Source: Imbricaverruca yamaguchii
Taxonomy: Eukaryota > Arthropoda > Thecostraca > Neoverrucidae
Assembly: GCA_034440575.1 (NCBI GenBank)
Contig: JAOTOL010001325.1
Span: 186,001-250,000 of the forward strand
Direction of reading: 5' to 3'
DNA: 64,000 nt
Numbering within the stretch: the stretch's first letter is position 1; each line of letters opens with the position of its first letter. The notes beneath the pieces were generated by a model that did not search any database, had not been told where the DNA came from, and saw only the letters and a list, made by a program, of their open reading frames with translations. Of this stretch, positions 53,647 through 64,000 are shown one piece after another. The position numbers and the translations under genes were made by a program.

Positions 53647-53658
53647 AGCGGAAGGAGC
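53647..53658. repeat. Target-site duplication of the Penelope element, right
   Basis: AGCGGAAGGAGC, identical to 49746-49757. Confidence 0.85.
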
Positions 53659-55145
53659 TTTGTTCTTCATCATGCCTTAGAGCATATATAGATTGCCTTC
53701 ACTTGTTGACTATTACAGGAGTTCTTTCCATTTTGTATAATTCGTGAAAATCTATAGAAGCCAGATAATCGTTGATTCGCCGGTCGCTATGATCTGCATG
53801 ACATGTTGACTCATATAGTTAAGTAAGCAATGCATTGTAATATTAAAAAATGTCTGCTGTCGGAAGCCCGTCTTGTTTTCAAAATATTAATGTGTCCTTA
53901 GTATTTCATTGGGCACACATACCGAAGAAGCATTTTGTAGGTATCTAACCATCCTTTATCCATCTCAATCTAGACCATAACTAGCAGGTCAAAAATTAAT
54001 GTTCCTAGAATGCATTTGCTCGATCACGAATAGTTGCGTATAGTTGGCAGAATCGTTGGTGGCGTGTCGTTGGTGGTGGTAGTTGCATATTCGTTGGTAG
54101 AACTGACGACAATAGCAGTCAATCCCATATTGTTGCAGTCATGTAATGTACTTTCTTCCTTTCTCCTCTGCACGATATTTTCTTTACGGCTTCTGATTCT
54201 ACTGACTCGAATGGCACTGGTGGTCATTTCTAAATTAAAACGCCAATCGTAAGCATTGTTCCGTTTATGCTGTCGCTAGCATAATTCATTTTTGATCTCT
54301 ACGCACACTGCAAATGAAAAATCATCTTCGAGAAGGGTATTGTTAAGTCACCATAGTATAGGTCTCATCGCATATGCGGACAGTATGATTTTTGTATGCA
54401 TAGGCTGTGGTCCGTACACTGTAACCTATGTAGCCTATTCAATCTCACAACTATTGCATTTAGGTGCTGAAGCATATAATTGCCGCCCAAATCCGAATAT
54501 CACAAAGGTGCATCACATTTTAAGTAAACTGATAGTCGTGGATGTTTGCCATGAAAAACATCCCAGAATTGCCAGGCATATCTGGCGGCGACGGAACTCC
54601 GTTCAATTAATTCAGCAATCAAGAAGTGGTTACGTGTTCAGCAATATTTATGTGTTCCATCATGCATAGTGATGCATACCGATGCATGCATCCTGATCCA
54701 TGTGTACTGAAAGCCAGGTATTTGTGTTCGCTTGCATGCTTAGGCGGACATTTGGTCAGGATACTCTTAATTTTAATTGTTTTTAGTTTATGCTGACAAA
54801 ATGGCCAGCCGAAATTAAACCTGGTGTGTTTTGATGGGACATGTTCAGATCCGAGTGTAAACCGAAATTAGTGCATGATAGCCGAAGCCATGCATACACC
54901 AACATGACTACTTAAAAGATTCCTGATCGGATCCCGTTCTTCAGATATGGTCATTTATTCACTGCATACATATACATACTATTCACTGAGAACAACCTAC
55001 ATATATCCGTTTTTCGTCTGGAAGCTGACATTATTAAAGCGCGTGGTATTATCCCGACGTACATAGGCGAATATTTTCTTTCATGCAATTAACGGGTCAT
55101 TTCTGGCCGTGCTTAGTCAGACAGGTGTGCATGACATTTTACTGA

Positions 55146-55221
<76 letters not shown>

Positions 55222-58049
55222 CTACTTATTGACTTTTAGCACACTTCATTTTCACTCGCCAGAATACGGAAAGGCGGCGGATTAATGCCTCCTTTGTGGA
55301 TGGGGGATGATGGGGAAGCATCATCTGGAATCGTTCAGCACTCACCACACTTTTTGTTCGCTTAACTTTAACCTTCACACGTTCAGGAGCGTATCACATT
55401 GCCACCAATTTTTCGCGACCGCGGAACAAACGTCATTGGTTAGCATGTGGCCTCTTAGTGTAACTCGCGGGGAGGGGGGTCTTATTTTGCGATGCTCGTA
55501 CTCTCGACTAGAGTTTCCACTTTCTGGCACAGTGGCAGGACACGGCAACCCGTAATCCTGGGAACATGAGCCTTTTGCTGTACAATGCCAGGATTTTCCG
55601 TGCCACTGCCGTGCCAGTGTCGGTACCCCTAGTAATAAAATTAAAGCATATATCTAAAATTGTCTTGATGTTGAACTGAATTGTCCAAGATTACCAGGAA
55701 AAAGGGCTTAACCAATGATGTGTGGAATAACTTTGAAACGTAGAGACTGAGCTGCTGTCAGTGTGTGAAATGTTTTGCATCTCTGGTATTGCTTACTTTC
55801 GTCATCAATCATGATTTCCCTCGTTGTTTAGATGGTCCCTATTTATCCCCATGCTTTTCTATGTGCCATCATCCAGCTTGCTGTGCCATGTGTCGTGCGG
55901 TGCCAGAACCTGCTGTGCCCGTGCTACGTCTCATGCCAGTGTTTGGAAGAAAAAGTGAACAACTCTATTCTCGACTCTTATCGGGTCATCCATCAGTGGC
56001 CTAATCGGGGAGTGACCTGTAACCTAGAACACTATTAAGGGATATAATCCCTCCGTACCCATATTCAAGTTTTAACAAATAATTAGCGACAACATTGCGT
56101 GCAAAATACCAAAGGCAAATTACCGTTTGACCCGATGACATCACATGGGTTACTTTTTTGCTTCTTAGCTTTCCCTTAGTCATTTCTCTCTTCACTACAG
56201 GTTAACTTTTGGCTGTATCTTAAACGGTTTGTGAGATATACTTAATGCACATTTAAAAACTGCACTAGATGACGTCACCTGATTTTGGTGTACCCCAACT
56301 TCGTTAAGTTAGTAGACTGCACCTCAACATTTGACATGCACGTTCATCAATTGTCGGGTTATATGATAAATTACCGAAGTGATTCTTTAGACGGATTATG
56401 AGTTATTTCAGAAAACCTTAGAGGGTCTAAGTAATCCCTCCACTGCCAGGTCCAAGCTAATGTAAGATATTCATTTGTTACCCCAAGTATACAAATGGGT
56501 ATTAATCGCGACAGCTGATCACATGCACCACGCTAGCTTTTCTTTCGCTTCGCTAACATTCCCCGTTTGTAAATACTTGGAGAAGTAAACCACATCTGTC
56601 AAATTTCTGGATAAGGTGACAAAATGCAAGGCAATGCAATGCACTGCAAATGTAACGCAAACTCCATCAGTAAACATTCCGTCTCCTTTTATGTCAGGCT
56701 TGAAATCTAGCCCTTCACTTTATTCGGCGACTACTCCGATGGACCATAGCAATGGATGCAACGGATATCTCTCACCAAAGAAGTTAAAATTTTCCCATGC
56801 CATTGCATGTTCACGACGGATACTGGATGCGGGTAGCGACGAACACAGCCCAAAGCGGTGGTCTATGCCCTGTTGTGTTCAGCTCCATTTATAAAGAACT
56901 GAATTAACCGAATCGGCCGTCGAATTGGCCGCTGAATGCCACGTTGCATTTGACAGGTGAATCAGCATCTTAAGGCTGGTTTGCTGACAAATACGAGGAG
57001 CAGTGCTTATGAATTCATCAAGCCACGGCTATTATGTACGAAATGTGAATACAATATTTTGGCAGTGTCAGGGGTACTCCCGCGGTGTCCCCCTTCCTCC
57101 GGTGCATGCATCCCTGACGACAGTACTGACATGCACTCGCCTGGCCAGGTCCATTACGAGGTGCGTGACCTCAGCATCTGACAAGGAATCACGATTCATA
57201 CATTTGAAAGTGCCAGACGCATTCATCATGTCGGCCCAAGGAATGGTAGAGAAGTCGTCACCACTGCGTTACGCTTCATAAGTATACTTGTTAGTTGTTC
57301 GCGTTATTTCGCCTACGTTAGCAAATGCCGTGGTATGCTCAATAGTGACCACGCCGCAAGAAATCTGAAGTTCCTTGTCCGCTACAGCATCCCCACACCT
57401 CATGATGCGTCCTGACACATCAGTCAATGTAAATTATGAGGTTAAAGTTCATGGAACTGAATGAACATATGTGCCTGCCCCTCCCACTTCATCAAAATTA
57501 AAGACGAGGTGATAAAAAATGGCCCTGACAATGAATACTTTCGCTCAGTTTTGGAAATTCACACTAATCTCCATAAAAATGGTGTTGTTGGGGGGACACG
57601 GGAGACTCTTAAACCGACACGGAACTACTCTCTCGGATACAAGAGGTAACTGACACAGAAGGCTCCTCACAGACACAAGGACTACCATGACCGATACAGA
57701 AGGCCTCTGACGGACATAGGAGGCCCCCTGATAGGCGTAGGAAGCCATCTGACAGAGGAGGCTCTCGCGGGAAAATGAGGACAGCCTGAATCAGTGAGGC
57801 CACTGGGGCGTCCTCACTGATATAGGAGATGCCTGGTGATTTAGAGATTGCATCTACCATTCTAGATAAAACGTTATCAATAAAGATCAGTGTACGTAAA
57901 CTATTTCTTGAGCTGCGCCTTTTTGGTCTACCTAATTACTTGGCTCTGATCATTTTGGAATAGAGAACCGATTGTTTCGTTCTCATGGGATGCAAAGACC
58001 TAAATTTAGATATTATAAGTGTTGCTATAGGCTTACGCCGGAGTTTACT
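53659..58049. other. About 4.4 kb intronic DNA, no gene recognised
   Basis: Mostly AT-rich, no domain found. It includes the TA tract at 55150 and a degenerate ~30-bp tandem at about 57590-57775 (variants of GACACAGAAGGCTCCTCACAG and GATACAGAAGGCCTCTGACG). Confidence 0.5.
55150..55220. repeat. (TA)n microsatellite
   Basis: About 35 TA units without interruption. Confidence 0.97.
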
Positions 58050-58460
58050 ATACTGAACTCATGCAGTGCGAAGCACACGAAGTCGAATGCCCCGAAACTC
58101 TCAGTCACGTACTGATTGCCTGCAGCCGACTTAACCATGAGCGAAGGCGTCATTTTGGACATACCTCTCTCTCTCTCTCACTTAGGGAAGTCATCAATTG
58201 TTCAATCGGGAGGGCTTTTCCGCTTCCTATCAGAAATCAAGTTTTCTTTGATTTACACTGTGATATATTAATTAACTCGATTTTATACCGGAAGAAATGA
58301 GAATCGTAGCATGGTAAGGTATCACTTGTACTTAACCCCGTGATATTCAATTCTGGCTGACTTTTGCTAGCATTTTACTATTTGACTGCCGATGATATGG
58401 GCGCTGAATGACCGATGCAGTCGATGAGCCCTAAACTCCAATAACCAGCCAACCAGCCAA
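58050..58460 (+). pseudogene. I-like LINE ORF2 C-terminal fragment with 3' tail
   Basis: MQCEAHEVECPETLSHVLIA then CSRLNHERRRHFG matches the zinc-like end of I-like ORF2 (compare LTVYHVLIGC in LINE D). The stop is at 58298-58300, followed by a 160-bp 3' UTR with GGGCGCTGAATGACCGATG and CCTAAACTCCAATAACC and an AACCAGCCAACCAGCC tail. The same tail occurs at 2110-2163. It is a short 5'-truncated copy. Confidence 0.8.
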
Positions 58461-58474
58461 CCGAAACTCTCAGT

Positions 58475-59644
58475 ATATGTATCTCGGCCTAAACCCCGAG
58501 TAGCTCAGAAGCTGAAAATGATTATCATAGGTCCATATACGTCAGCAACTTTCAATCACTTTGGAAACAAGCTGATGTATGCACACGAGCTTAGATGCCT
58601 ATCATCTCACCGTATCCAACATTTTTTATGTGTGGGCAACAAGTGACGTTGATTGCCAATAATTCACACTTGCCTTAACAACAACGGATATATTTCCGCC
58701 TATGGCGTCATAGCGCAGTTATATGATCAGGCATTTTCATATTTCATTTGATCAAGTTCGCAATAGATGGTCCCATCAAGCATCGGCGCCCAAACCCACG
58801 ACGTTCCTCCGTAGTCGCGAACAAATGGATGCATTGACACCCGCCTAACACGTCGCAGCCCCCCACACGGGCGGAGGTTAATGCGCATGAAGCCAAATTA
58901 CGCTAAGTTCGGAATGCCTTTGTGTAATGATTTCCCTCCCCAAAAAATAAAAAAAAACGGTGGCATGCAACCGTCACCCCTGCCGCATCATGGGCAAAAC
59001 AAACGAAGTGGACTGCATCAATGTGCTATTGTACATGTTGCTTCAGTACAAAATTACGTACGCTTATTGGCATATTGGCAACTTTCCTTCGTGCTCGCTT
59101 AACCTGGCCTAGGCTCACCCATGTATGATCAAAAATGTTTGCGAAAGCAGATCAGCCTAAGTAACAGGTCTTGTGATGATGCCAGCCTGAAGAGGACGAA
59201 CGAATATGCATGCAATTTAATTCATTTGGAAGCAATCCATTCAGCCAACGTGGGAAAGATGGTAAAATAGAAGACTTGACCCAAATTGTAAAGCTGGGTT
59301 GAAGCGCACAGCTCCAATGGTTTATTCTAGGACATTCGAAGGTCAACTTAGCGACTAATAAACTTCCTTTGGCATCCACAAGAACATTTTCCATCTTGCG
59401 GACCAGTTCAGGAAAAGATGGAAGGAATGGCAGTATACCAGAATCAGGTTTCCTTTCACCATATGTGAAGAATATGTCTCATCTCCATTATTTTTTCCAG
59501 AACTTTATCATCTTGAATATTGGAGTGGGTTTCCTGCAACAACGTAATATGGTGATGATAATTTATGTTTAGGAATCTGAACGAAGTCATTCGTTGTCAG
59601 TGCGACGGATTTAACGATAAAACATTACATCCGGAAGCAATACG
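58475..59644. other. Intronic DNA, no gene recognised
   Basis: Mixed composition. No motif, terminal repeat or tandem repeat stands out. Confidence 0.5.
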
Positions 59645-60452
59645 TTAACCCTCCCCGTCATTCCGGTCAGATCCTCACACCCCGTCTCAGGAGGGATTCA
59701 TTATATACCCCTCCAATCTCCAAACCAAACGTCGCACGAAACCGAGAGATGTCTCACTGGAAAGCGCTCGACGAGTACGGCTAAAAACCACCCCAACATC
59801 CTACTGAGGGGGTTTATGTGGTCACGGTTGACGTCATGTATGTTCTGTGGAGTTCAATTTCGTGTGGAAAAATTAATTGGAATCAGAATAGAAAAACGAA
59901 ATTGGCATTGTGCAAAATGTTCGCCTACCCAAATATACCAATTGTTTTCATGTTGTTCAATTTTTAGTTCAATTCTTAAATACTTTTTTATGTTTCTAAT
60001 AGATAAAACATACTCAGAGAAGTTGTTTCAGGTAAACGTCGCCTCATGCAAATTGCTTACTTGAGCCAAAATTTTCGATTTTAGGCTCAATAGGCAAATA
60101 TGCTAAACAAATATGCCAGGAAAAGGCGAAAGTTCAACCATACCTCTGGTGCGTTTCGTTGCGTCCATAAATAAAATTAAACGCTGAAAGTGCATTCAAA
60201 TATCTTTACCCGTTAAAGTGTGACGACTGGTTGAACATTTTTGGAGGTGACCTGACTTGACCTTGACTAGTTCGGCCCCGTGAATGACCCGACTTCAAAA
60301 TTTCCACGCAAAATAACAACTTGATGTGGGAATAGGTATGCCGAATTTTGGCGGGCTGCCGTGCGCCGTTTTTTATTTTTTTTACTATCCGCGGAAAACC
60401 TTAAGGGATGGAAAAAAAAACACGCCTCCTCCTCTGAGACAGCGCGGGTTAA
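59645..60452. mobile_element. TTAA-flanked non-autonomous element, copy 4
   Basis: Starts TTAACCCTCCCCGTCATTCC and ends GAGACAGCGCGGGTTAA. Most diverged copy in the interior (for example around 59815-59960), but retains GGAAAGCGCTCGACGAGTA and GTGACGACTGGTTGAAC. Its right TTAA is also the left TTAA of copy 5. Confidence 0.83.
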
Positions 60453-61285
60453 CCCGCGCCGTCATTCCGGTCAGATCCTCCCACCCCGTCACGGGGGGCG
60501 GTTGAAGATCCCCCCTCTAAAATTCAAACTAAGCATCGCACGAAAACGAAAGAGGTGTCATCGGAAAGCGCTCGACGAGTAGGGTCTGGGTCCACCCCCA
60601 AAAATTTTTCCCCAAAAGTGACGTCACCAAGGGGCTAGATTTTCATGACTTACATTATGTTTTTTTACTCTGGGGGTTCATTTTGGGGGATATATGAAAG
60701 AAACAAAATGTATTTCGAATGAGAAAAGGACAACGAAATCGACCAGGGTATAATGTCCCCCCCCAAGATAATTGTTTTTTTTTTGAAATTTCAAAATTTG
60801 GAATTTTGAAGTTGTCTTTAATTTTCCTTTTCCAATCTGTAGAGCAGAACGAGAAATGTTGTTTGAAGTCAACTTGCACTAATACAAAATGCTTACTTTA
60901 GTCAGAATCCTGTGTCTGAACTGCAATATGGCAAATACGCAAAATGTATATGTAGTCAAAAACGAAACAAATGAAAAATTCAACTCGTACGTTTTGTTGC
61001 ATCCGTAAAGATAAGCAAACGCTGAAAGTTTCATTAAAATATCTGTATCCGTTAAAGCGTGACGACTGCATGAACTTTTTTGGAGGTGACCCTCACTTGA
61101 CCTCGACTAACTCGTTGACCCTAGATGACCGGACCTAAATTTTCTGAATAAGCATGTGAAATTGATGTAGGAAAAGGTATACTTAAATTTCGGGCGCGGT
61201 CCCGCGCCCCTTTTCTCCCTTTCGCTTAAAACACCACGGGGGGGGGGATAGGTTTAATGGCCCCCCCGAGGGAGAAGAAGGTTAA
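60449..61285. mobile_element. TTAA-flanked non-autonomous element, copy 5
   Basis: Starts TTAACCCGCGCCGTCATTCC, sharing the TTAA at 60449-60452 with copy 4 in direct orientation. The interior closely follows copies 1-3. The last ~90 bases (from about 61195) are corrupted by homopolymer-like C/G runs yet still end in GAGGGAGAAGAAGGTTAA. Confidence 0.82.
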
Positions 61286-61850
61286 CCAATGAACCTTAAA
61301 ATGTGTTCTAACCTTAATTCCTTAAATCGCGCACGGGCTCGGTTTTTCTCCCTTCTGTTGCCCTCCCAACGCAAAAAAAAGAAATTACACCACACCTAGC
61401 CCCCCCCCTCACCTCCACCCCCCCCCTTTTTCCTCCACAATGGTGGTAAATCGGCCTAACCGAAGCGCCAATTGGTTTTCGCCAAAAACAAAGCCCGCGC
61501 GCCGCCCCCCCGGCCTGCCCAGGTCGCCGGAACCCAAACCGGCCCCCCCCCCACGACCGGCCCCTCCCCCCTTCCGCCGGCCGCCAACCAGGGGGGGGGC
61601 CTTGTTACATGAGCGCGGCCGCCGCACCCTAACTTTACGTTCGGCTTCCCTTTCCTTTCGTTGTAAACTAAAACCTCCCCGACTCAACGTCACAGATCGC
61701 CAAAACCGAGGAAGGCGAAAAATGCGAAGAAACCGGCTACACTGGGGTATGCTTCTGACGAAGTTTCAAACGGAGGATGTAAAAAGAGCCCCTCTATAAA
61801 CCCCCCCTACTCGGTTCACAGGTTCGGTTAAAAAAAATGGCAACAGAAAG
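61286..61850. other. Homopolymer-rich C/G segment, possible low-quality sequence
   Basis: Runs of 7-9 C or G alternate with short normal words (61400-61620). The composition is unlike the flanks. Open frames on both strands (Pro/Arg-rich) follow from composition. I see no gene. Confidence 0.55.
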
Positions 61851-61851
61851 C

Positions 61852-61964
<113 letters not shown>

Positions 61965-61996
61965 TCCTATCTATGCTTGTTTCGAAGAGTTCTGAC

Positions 61997-62189
61997 CAAG
62001 GACGATGGCCAAAGTCTTCGTCGCCTTCCGCTCTCGTTTCGCGAAATTTTTCTCGCGTTTCTTGCGGCTGGCCTTGTTGACCTTGTAGATGGTGAACCGG
62101 CTGGTCGGGCCGCGTCTGGTCTTCTTATCTTTCATGGCGCGCTCAGCTGTCTTTTTGCAGGCCAAATTGCTGTCGCTTTGGATCTGAGC
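61997..62189 (-). CDS. Dopamine D2-like receptor, penultimate coding exon (ICL3-TM6)
   Basis: The minus strand has a good acceptor (polypyrimidine then TTTTTCAG) before GCTCAGATCC at 62189. Sixty-four codons follow, including SRKKREKNFAKRERKATKTL and AIVL. This basic run followed by KATKTLAIVL-G is the end of intracellular loop 3 and start of TM6 in invertebrate D2-like receptors, the region that contacts Gi/o. One extra G completes 193 nt, so the next exon must begin with two bases of a Gly codon; the exon at 39296 does (GC). Upstream exons (TM1-TM5) are not in the window, so the gene extends to the right. Confidence 0.85.
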
Positions 62190-62479
62190 CTGAAAAAGTG
62201 CGAGTTGCGCGTGAGCGGGTCATTTCTATTCGGACCGTACGGTGTTCGATGTCTGTCGATGCTGGCGCGGAATGCGAATGAAGACAAGAGCCAATGGTGT
62301 GGATACAAAAGAAAGAGTTTTGTCACACGATAAAACAGCGAACAGACAACACGACATTCGACTGTCACTGGGGCACGAAATGTCCAGGGAATACGACATC
62401 TCAAGTGTTGTGATGCGTGACTTCCAGGCAGGACAGGACAGCACGGGGGGCACAGGACAAAACGTCGGTAACAGGGCAA
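62190..62479. other. Intron upstream of the receptor exon, nothing else seen
   Basis: Begins (minus strand, reading leftward into the exon) as the intron preceding the 62189 acceptor. No further exon recognised. Confidence 0.4.
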
Positions 62480-63020
62480 GACGCCGGGGTCAGGACGCCA
62501 GGGACAGGACGCCGAGGCAGGACTCCGGGGACAGGACTCCGGGGACAGGACTCCGGGGACAGGACGCCAGGGACAGGACGCCAGGGACAGGACGCCGAGG
62601 ACAGAACGCCGAGGACAGGACTCCGCGGACAGGACGCCGGGTCAGGACGCCAGGGACAGGACGCCGAGGACAGGACTCCGGGGACAGGACGCCGGGACAA
62701 GACGCCGAGGACAGAACGCCGAGGACAGAACGCCGAGGACAGGACTCCGGGGACAGGACGCCGGAACAGGACGCCGAGGACAGAACGCCGAGGACAGGAC
62801 TCCGGGGACAGGACGCCAGGAGAGTGTGACGGCGGGGCAAAACAGGACGGTGGGATCAGGACAGGATGGCGGGACAGGACAGAACGCCGGGGACAGGACG
62901 CCGGGGAGAGTGTGACGGCGGGGCAGAACAGGACGGTGGGATCAGGACAGGACGCCGTGGACAGGACAGAACGTCGATAACAGGACAGGACGGCGGGGAC
63001 AGGACAGGACGACGGGGACT
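62480..63020. repeat. 14-bp minisatellite (GC-rich)
   Basis: Dozens of variants of CAGGACTCCGGGGA / CAGGACGCCGAGGA, later including longer units with GAGAGTGTGACGGCGGGGCA (62820-62935). Long open frames here on both strands are repeat artefacts. Confidence 0.92.
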
Positions 63021-64000
63021 CAATATGGATTCGCGCCTGAAATGTTCATCGTATTCTTCAGTATCTGAAAATGCTACAAGGTGCGATATGTTACAAATGG
63101 ATCCACAGGTCAAGGGACTTCATGGACCAGGGGTCCTGTGCTAAGAAAGAAAGTTCAAACGCAGACATTTGACCGATATTTCAACGTGCCGTCGATACAC
63201 CGACAAGACCGATCAGATAGCTCGTCCCTGACCTCATCGGGCAAGTTGCCAACTGACACCAAGGCAACATCCTCTAAGTGTATCTAAAGTGTGTTGCTTC
63301 GGCATTAGTTGCGAATGTAAATAGCTAATATGTCTCTTCGAGAGAGTATCATTAAGAAGAAGGGTGAAGCTTTTGCCCAAACTTAGGCATTCTGTGCAAC
63401 ATCTTGTTATTATAATCAATGCTGCCAAACCCACGGAAGCTATTAAAGTAGATTTAAGAGATTTTGGTACCATCTGTGGATGCTTGTAAATGCATCAAAA
63501 CGCACTACGTCGGGTGATGACAACTGAAGGGCTTTCAGGCAATCACCACATTCCGATATCTTCTAACGTAAGGGTAGATTCTGGCCGTACATGGAATACC
63601 TACGACTACCGGGTGTGGAATGTCACTATCGTCGTCGCCATCCATTTTGCGGCGGGTTTATGCGCACCACTTATCGCTAATTGACTTCATAGCTTATGAT
63701 CGTGCAAAATGAGGTCCGAATGTAAGTGCTTCAAGGATTCCTTGGATCTTTCGCCTGTAGGATTCAAGAAACCTGATCTGTTCTCTCGGTCTCTTGTAAC
63801 GTAACTACGTGCTATAGATATGCACACTACAACCATTCCTGACCCGCCGGTGTGCCATCGCCACAGCATCTCAGGTGAATTATGGTGATCACACGGCCTG
63901 GGCGCACTGTCCGTAGCGGCCCAGTGGCCCACCCCGGCGGCGGCTGGACGCCTCGAGAACGTTGGCGAACGTTGGGCTTTAGTCTGATCGTGTCGGTTGG
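63021..64000. other. No gene recognised to the window end
   Basis: No coding motif, TE signature or RNA gene identified. If the receptor gene continues to the right, this is intron. Confidence 0.45.

Noticed and set aside
62242..62980. Overlapping ~190-residue proteins rich in RTPGTG
   Set aside because: They are translations of the 14-bp minisatellite in several frames on both strands.

Overview
The window is animal nuclear DNA. It has spliceosomal introns, dense microsatellites, tRNA-derived SINEs, and remnants of nearly every major class of metazoan transposable element. The one host gene I can support is a dopamine D2-like receptor, a G-protein-coupled receptor. It lies on the minus strand and is represented by its last two coding exons: 61997-62189 (end of intracellular loop 3 into TM6) and 39076-39296 (rest of TM6, TM7 and C-terminus). 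The flanking phases match, so a conserved-looking sequence resumes across an intron of about 22.7 kb. The mix of I-like and CR1/Jockey-like LINEs, mariner, Ty3/Gypsy, Penelope and a Cc8L18.2-type DNA transposon suggests an invertebrate, probably an arthropod. That placement is inference and is not secure.

Region by region. At 1-91 is the 3' end of a mariner element inserted in a TA repeat. At 1849-3365 (minus) is a decayed Ty3/Gypsy pol (RNase H end, zinc-binding region, integrase), itself interrupted by a 54-bp LINE tail with a target-site duplication. At 3990-6544 (minus) is a CR1/Jockey-group LINE split by a tRNA-derived SINE. At 8313-9110 and 23928-24760 (both minus) are two copies of a coiled-coil LINE ORF1. 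At 9259-14652 (plus) are two adjoining I-like LINE copies. At 15366-17833 (minus) is another CR1/Jockey-like LINE with an internal inverted duplication. At 19813-23918 is a complete DNA transposon with 345-bp terminal inverted repeats, an 8-bp target duplication, and a Cc8L18.2-family protein gene containing an intron. At 25060-28980 (plus) is an I-like LINE with reverse transcriptase and RNase H, the latter split by a 451-bp insertion.

From 29 kb on, the sequence is mostly non-coding. Five copies of a TTAA-flanked ~0.8-kb non-autonomous element occur (29.8, 44.2, 48.7, 59.6 and 60.4 kb, the last two sharing one TTAA). Two copies of a Lys-tRNA-like SINE (32.3, 37.1 kb), several minisatellites and a second, internally deleted mariner (41.5 kb) are also present. 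At 49758-53646 is a Penelope-like element with an inverted partial copy at its 5' side, a 12-bp target duplication, and a hammerhead-type ribozyme fold in each arm.

The TEs do not form a cooperating gene set; each is an independent insertion and most are broken. Biologically, the window is the large last intron of a dopamine receptor gene plus its TE-filled 3' flank. The items most worth checking are the receptor gene structure, the Penelope hammerhead, the intron-bearing transposon, the TTAA family and a miRNA-like double hairpin at 43.3 kb.
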